From NCBI GenBank assembly GCA_026713345.1, contig JAPOOQ010000164.1, positions 1 to 8,614 of the forward strand: DNA of 8,614 nt, written 5' to 3'. This DNA is from Gemmatimonadota bacterium (lineage in GTDB: Bacteria; Gemmatimonadota; Gemmatimonadetes; Longimicrobiales; Gaopeijiaceae). Each line of letters opens with the position of its first letter. The stretch's first letter is position 1. The translations under genes were made by a program, and so were the position numbers. Of this stretch, positions 5,900 through 8,614 are shown one piece after another. The notes under the pieces are model-generated. The model saw nothing but the letters and a program-made list of their open reading frames with translations, ran no database searches and had not been told where the DNA came from.

Positions 5900-6493
5900 A
5901 TGAAGATCAGTGCGAAGCATGTAAAGGAACTCCGCGACCGGACGGGCGCGGGAATGATGGATTGCAAGAAGGCCCTGCAGGAGACCGGCGGCGAGATCGA
6001 GGCCGCGATCGACCTGCTTCGCAGCAAGGGTGAGGCCAAGGCGGCAAAGAGGGCGGAGCGGAAGGCCAACGAGGGCACGGTTGCCAGCTACATCCACCAC
6101 GGCGGGCGGATCGGTGTTCTCGTCGAACTCAACTGCGAGACCGATTTCGTGGCCAACACCGACGATTTTCGCGCGCTGGCCCGGGATCTGGCGATGCATG
6201 TGGCGGCGGCGGATCCGATCGCCGTGGACACCGGTGATGTGGACCCGGACGTGGTGCAGCGGGAACGGTCGGTCTTCGAGGAGCAGGTCGCTCGCGAAGG
6301 GAAGCCGGAACACATCCGGGAGCGGATCGTCGAAGGCAAGCTCGGCAAGTTCTTCAGAGAGCGGGTTTTGCTTGAGCAGGCCTACATCAGGGATCCCGAC
6401 CGGAGCGTGGGCGACCTGATCACCGAGGTGGCGGCCCGCACCGGTGAGAAGATCGAAGTGGCGCGCTTCTCGAGGTTCCAGGTCGGAGGCTAG
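5900..6493 (+). CDS. tsf: Elongation factor Ts, short form
   Basis: 197 residues. EF-Ts is the cytoplasmic guanine-nucleotide exchange factor that releases GDP from EF-Tu. The N-terminal UBA-like module (about 1-50) has the signature VKELRDRTGAGMMDCKKAL. The core contains VLVELNCETDFVA, with D82-F83 equivalent to the Asp-Phe pair that disturbs the Mg site of EF-Tu in E. coli. The C-terminal part ends with VGDLITEVAARTGEKIEVARFSRF. It is much shorter than the 283-residue E. coli protein and close to the 196-residue Thermus type, which has one core subdomain and works as a dimer. AGGGAG (5883-5888) lies 11 bases before the ATG. It follows rpsB and precedes pyrH, the widely conserved order. Confidence 0.96.
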   Translation: MKISAKHVKELRDRTGAGMMDCKKALQETGGEIEAAIDLLRSKGEAKAAKRAERKANEGTVASYIHHGGRIGVLVELNCETDFVANTDDFRALARDLAMHVAAADPIAVDTGDVDPDVVQRERSVFEEQVAREGKPEHIRERIVEGKLGKFFRERVLLEQAYIRDPDRSVGDLITEVAARTGEKIEVARFSRFQVGG

Positions 6494-6500
6494 CAACCCG

Positions 6501-6533
6501 ATGGCGGACTCGACCTGCGGTGGCCGCCGATGA
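6501..6533 (+). CDS. Candidate 10-residue leader ORF coupled to pyrH
   Basis: Between tsf and pyrH an ATG at 6501 is preceded by GGAGG (6485-6489, 11-base spacing). It encodes MADSTCGGRR and ends at a TGA overlapping the pyrH start as ATGA. pyrH itself has only a weak GGTGG upstream, so ribosomes loading at 6501 and reinitiating at 6530 would explain how pyrH is translated. The evidence is positional only; the peptide resembles nothing I know. The GGAGG could instead be a leftover of tsf coding sequence. Confidence 0.33.
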   Translation: MADSTCGGRR

Positions 6534-7258
6534 GCGGACCCGAGCCGAGGAGTTCCGGCTACGGCCGCGTTCTGCTGAAGCTGTCGGGCGAGGCGCTCGC
6601 GGGGGAGCGGGGTTTCGGTATCGATCCGGAGGTCGTCGACTCGATAACCGACGACGTCAAGTCCATTCACGAGCTGGGTGTGGCTCTCGGGCTGGTGATC
6701 GGGGGCGGGAACATCGTTCGCGGGGCCATCGCCAGCCAGCGCGGTATGGACCGGGTCTCGGCCGACTACATGGGCATGCTGGCGACGATCATGAACGCGC
6801 TCGCCATGCAGGATCTGCTGGAAAGGAAAGGGATCGACACTCGGGTGATGACGGCGATCCGCATGCCCCAGCTGGCGGAGCCGTACATTCGGCGCCGGGC
6901 CGTCAGACACCTCGAAAAGGGAAGGATCGTGATCTTCGCGGGGGGGACGGGAAACCCGTACTTCTCCACGGATACTGCTGCGGTGCTGAGGGCCATCGAG
7001 ATGGACGCCGACGTGGTGATCAAGGCGACCAGTGTACAGGGTGTCTTCACGGCGGACCCGGCGAGCGACCCCGACGCGACCTTCATCCCGGACATTTCGT
7101 ACCACGAGGTCGTCGCGCGCGACCTGCGCGTGATGGATGCCGCGGCCGTCTCCCTTTGCCGTGACAACCATCTTCCCATTATCGTGCTCGATCTTGAAGA
7201 TCAGGGGGCGGTGCGGCGGGCGATCCGCGGTGAGCGGGTGGGAACCCTGGTTTCCTAG
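6530..7258 (+). CDS. pyrH: Uridylate (UMP) kinase
   Basis: 242 residues, typical length. PyrH is the hexameric bacterial UMP kinase of the amino acid kinase fold; it phosphorylates UMP to UDP with ATP and commits pyrimidines to UTP and CTP synthesis. Motifs: KLSGEAL (17-23), the nucleotide-binding GGGNIVRG (58-65), the DYMGMLATIMNALAMQD helix, FAGGTGNPYFSTDTAA with the UMP-binding GTGNP, DADVVIKATSVQGVFTADP, and a C-terminal VMDAAAVSLCRDNHLPIIV. The first 10 residues (rich in Pro/Ser/Gly) are outside the conserved fold. Upstream in frame there is only a CTG (6515) before the tsf stop, so ATG 6530 is the best start. It sits between tsf and frr as in most bacteria. Confidence 0.96.
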   Translation: MSGPEPRSSGYGRVLLKLSGEALAGERGFGIDPEVVDSITDDVKSIHELGVALGLVIGGGNIVRGAIASQRGMDRVSADYMGMLATIMNALAMQDLLERKGIDTRVMTAIRMPQLAEPYIRRRAVRHLEKGRIVIFAGGTGNPYFSTDTAAVLRAIEMDADVVIKATSVQGVFTADPASDPDATFIPDISYHEVVARDLRVMDAAAVSLCRDNHLPIIVLDLEDQGAVRRAIRGERVGTLVS

Positions 7259-7280
7259 CTCCCCATTTCACGCCTGGACG

Positions 7281-7286
7281 AGGAGG
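7281..7286 (+). promoter_or_regulatory. Shine-Dalgarno site that decides the frr TTG start
   Basis: AGGAGG lies 5 bases before TTG 7292 and 14 bases before the in-frame GTG at 7301. The spacing favours the TTG as the start of frr. Confidence 0.75.
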
Positions 7287-7291
7287 ACACC

Positions 7292-7843
7292 TTGGAAGCA
7301 GTGGACGACGCCAGGAGCAGGATGGACGACTCGCTCGAAGCGGTCGAGCGGGAGTTCGCTACGGTGCGGACCGGAAAAGCCGTCCCGTCGATCCTCGACA
7401 CCGTGCGCGTCAGTGCGTACGGCAGCATCATGCCCCTGAACCAGGTCGCGACCGTTTCCGCTCCGGACCCGACGATGCTTGTGGTGCAGCCCTTCGACCG
7501 GTCGCTGATCGCCGATATCGAGAAGGCGGTGCTGACTTCGGGACTTGGGCTGAATCCGTCCAACGACGGCGCGCTGATCCGAGTCCCGATTCCCCCGCTC
7601 AGCGAGGAGCGGCGGAAGGAATACGTCAAGCTGCTTCACCGCCTGGCGGAGGAGGGACGCGTGTCGGTGCGCCAGGCCCGCCACGCGGCGAACGACCGGA
7701 TCAAGGAGCGGCTGCGCACCCACGAGATCGGCGAGGACGACGCCCACCGCATGATGGCGAATGTGCAGAAGCTCACCGACGAGTACTGCAGCAGGATCGA
7801 CACGCTGCTGGTCTCGAAGGAGAAGGAGGTGATGGCGATCTGA
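7292..7843 (+). CDS. frr: Ribosome recycling factor
   Basis: 183 residues against about 185 for E. coli. RRF works with EF-G to split post-termination ribosomes. Domain I helices flank the small domain II: the first helix carries MDDSLEAVEREFATVRTGKA, then VRVSAYGSIMPLNQVATV and IEKAVLTSGLGLNPSNDGALIRVPIPPLSEERRKEYVKL. The helical end has RVSVRQARHAAND, where R127 and R130 correspond to the functionally important Arg129 and Arg132 of E. coli. The tail DEYCSRIDTLLVSKEKEVMAI completes domain I. The TTG start is rare but supported by its SD; a weak codon may temper expression relative to tsf. The final codons double as a very strong SD for uppS. Confidence 0.95.
   Translation: MEAVDDARSRMDDSLEAVEREFATVRTGKAVPSILDTVRVSAYGSIMPLNQVATVSAPDPTMLVVQPFDRSLIADIEKAVLTSGLGLNPSNDGALIRVPIPPLSEERRKEYVKLLHRLAEEGRVSVRQARHAANDRIKERLRTHEIGEDDAHRMMANVQKLTDEYCSRIDTLLVSKEKEVMAI
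7823..7833 (+). promoter_or_regulatory. Eleven-base perfect anti-SD match inside the end of frr, serving uppS
   Basis: AAGGAGGTGAT pairs without mismatch to the standard bacterial 16S rRNA 3' end. Its GGAGG core is 10 bases before a CTG (7840-7842) that is in frame with uppS, but 37 bases before the first standard uppS start, ATG 7867. It encodes Lys-Glu-Val-Met near the end of frr, so part of the match could be protein-driven. Confidence 0.6.
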
Positions 7844-7866
7844 CGGACCGACTCGACCGGATCAGG

Positions 7867-8580
7867 ATGGCTGGCTATCTACCGCGGCACGTGGCCGTCA
7901 TCATGGACGGAAACGGCCGCTGGGCGGCCATGAGGGACCTGCCGCGAGGCGTGGGTCACTGGGAAGGGATGAACGCGGTTCGTGAGGTTGTCGAAGGCGC
8001 GTGCACAGCGGGTGTCGAGGTCCTGACGCTCTACGCGTTCTCGACCGAGAACTGGCGCCGTCCCAGGGAAGAGATCGAAGCGCTCATGGGGGTCCTTCAG
8101 GCCTTTGCCGAGAAGGAGCGGGAGCGCCTGGCCCACGAAGGTGTGGAGGTCAGGGTGCTCGGCGAGATCGAGCGTCTCGACGAGCGCTCGCTCGAAGCCG
8201 TCCGGAGGATTGTGGAGACCACTCGCGGCGGCCAGAGGCTGCTGCTCAACCTGATGATCTCCTACGGGGCCCGCGAGGAGATCGTGGGAGCCGCGCGGGC
8301 ACTGGCTGCGGCCGCTTGCGCAGGCCTCCTTGACCCCGAGTCGATCGACGAAGACGCCTTCCGGAGCGCACTCTTCACCGGGGGCATCCCCGACCCCGAC
8401 CTGTTGATCCGGACATCCGGCGAGATGCGGATCAGCAACTTCATGCTCTGGCAGCTGGCGTACACCGAGTTCCACGTTACGCCGGTTCTGTGGCCGGATT
8501 TCACCAGGGAAGACCTGTTCGAGGCGATCCTGGACTACCAGCGGCGCGAGCGCCGGTTCGGCAGGGTGACTGCCGGATGA
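7867..8580 (+). CDS. uppS: Isoprenyl transferase / undecaprenyl diphosphate synthase (cis-prenyltransferase)
   Basis: 237 residues from ATG 7867. UppS condenses farnesyl diphosphate with isopentenyl diphosphate units to make the C55 lipid carrier for peptidoglycan and other envelope polymers; it acts at the cytoplasmic membrane surface. Signature: LPRHVAVIMDGNGRWA with catalytic D14, GVGHWEGMNAVREVV, LTLYAFSTENWRRP, ISYGAREEI (often NYGGR) and the diphosphate-binding IRTSGEMRISNFMLWQLAYTEF (R182 onward), then WPDF and the terminal YQRRERRFG. The start is uncertain: ATG 7867 lacks a good SD, whereas the in-frame CTG at 7840 overlaps the frr stop (CTGA), lies behind an 11-base SD and would add nine residues (TDRLDRIR-like helix) of a kind common in homologues. 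The stop overlaps the next ATG as ATGA. Confidence 0.95.
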   Translation: MAGYLPRHVAVIMDGNGRWAAMRDLPRGVGHWEGMNAVREVVEGACTAGVEVLTLYAFSTENWRRPREEIEALMGVLQAFAEKERERLAHEGVEVRVLGEIERLDERSLEAVRRIVETTRGGQRLLLNLMISYGAREEIVGAARALAAAACAGLLDPESIDEDAFRSALFTGGIPDPDLLIRTSGEMRISNFMLWQLAYTEFHVTPVLWPDFTREDLFEAILDYQRRERRFGRVTAG

Positions 8581-8614
8581 GCGGTACGTCCAAGTCCCGG
8601 TCCATCTCGGGCGA
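8577..8614 (+). CDS. Start of next operon gene, probably phosphatidate cytidylyltransferase (cdsA)
   Basis: An ATG overlaps the uppS stop by four bases (ATGA) and the frame stays open to the window end, giving MSGTSKSRSISG. A short AGGG (8563-8566) lies about 10 bases upstream. Twelve residues cannot identify a family. In most bacteria with the tsf-pyrH-frr-uppS order the next gene is cdsA, which makes CDP-diacylglycerol, so this assignment rests on position alone. A polar, basic leader before the first membrane helix would fit. Confidence 0.5.
   Translation, partial: MSGTSKSRSISG

Noticed and set aside
4859..7171. A 770-codon open frame on the minus strand opposite rpsB, tsf and pyrH.
   Set aside because: Its translation is His/Arg/Asp/Gly-rich low-complexity text typical of antisense frames in GC-rich DNA, it has no domain I recognise, and the opposite strand encodes three unmistakable housekeeping proteins.

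Overview
The window is a GC-rich, gene-dense bacterial chromosome segment read entirely on the + strand. It holds eleven complete genes of conventional size, one gene cut at each edge, and two very short candidate leader ORFs. The joining of rplM-rpsI directly to rpsB-tsf-pyrH-frr-uppS and a probable cdsA, the compact RpoD-type sigma factor, and the GC-rich codon use suggest a Gemmatimonadota-like or similarly GC-rich lineage. This is inferred from gene order and general flavour and is not proven. I see no tRNA, rRNA, CRISPR array, insertion sequence or prophage.

Left part (1-3853): the C-terminal end of a class V PLP-dependent enzyme (cysteine desulfurase-like) overlaps by 4 bases a thpR-type 2H phosphodiesterase. 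Then come a membrane-anchored protein of unknown function, an NtrC/NtrX-type sigma-54-dependent response regulator with no kinase in view, and a 283-residue sigma-70 family factor. The sigma factor gene is preceded by three tandem GGAGA units acting as Shine-Dalgarno (SD) sites.

Right part (3854-8614): a near-consensus sigma-70 promoter (TTGACA, 17 bp, TATCAT) lies in the gap after the sigma factor gene. It probably drives one long translation and envelope operon: rplM (L13), rpsI (S9), rpsB (S2 with a basic C-terminal tail), tsf (short EF-Ts), pyrH (UMP kinase), frr (ribosome recycling factor), uppS (undecaprenyl diphosphate synthase) and the first codons of a probable cdsA. These genes cover 30S and 50S subunit proteins, elongation, recycling, UTP/CTP supply and lipid carrier synthesis, a classic growth-rate-linked set.

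The content is ordinary housekeeping and no new defence or mobile system is visible. The points of interest are in translation-initiation architecture: a 17-codon candidate leader ORF after the rplM promoter whose stop overlaps the rplM start; a 10-codon ORF with a good SD whose stop overlaps the pyrH start, pyrH itself having no SD; and an 11-base match to the anti-SD that ignores the only standard uppS start and points to an in-frame CTG overlapping the frr stop. Tight 4-base overlaps (TTGA, GTGA, ATGA, CTGA) recur, suggesting heavy use of termination-reinitiation coupling.
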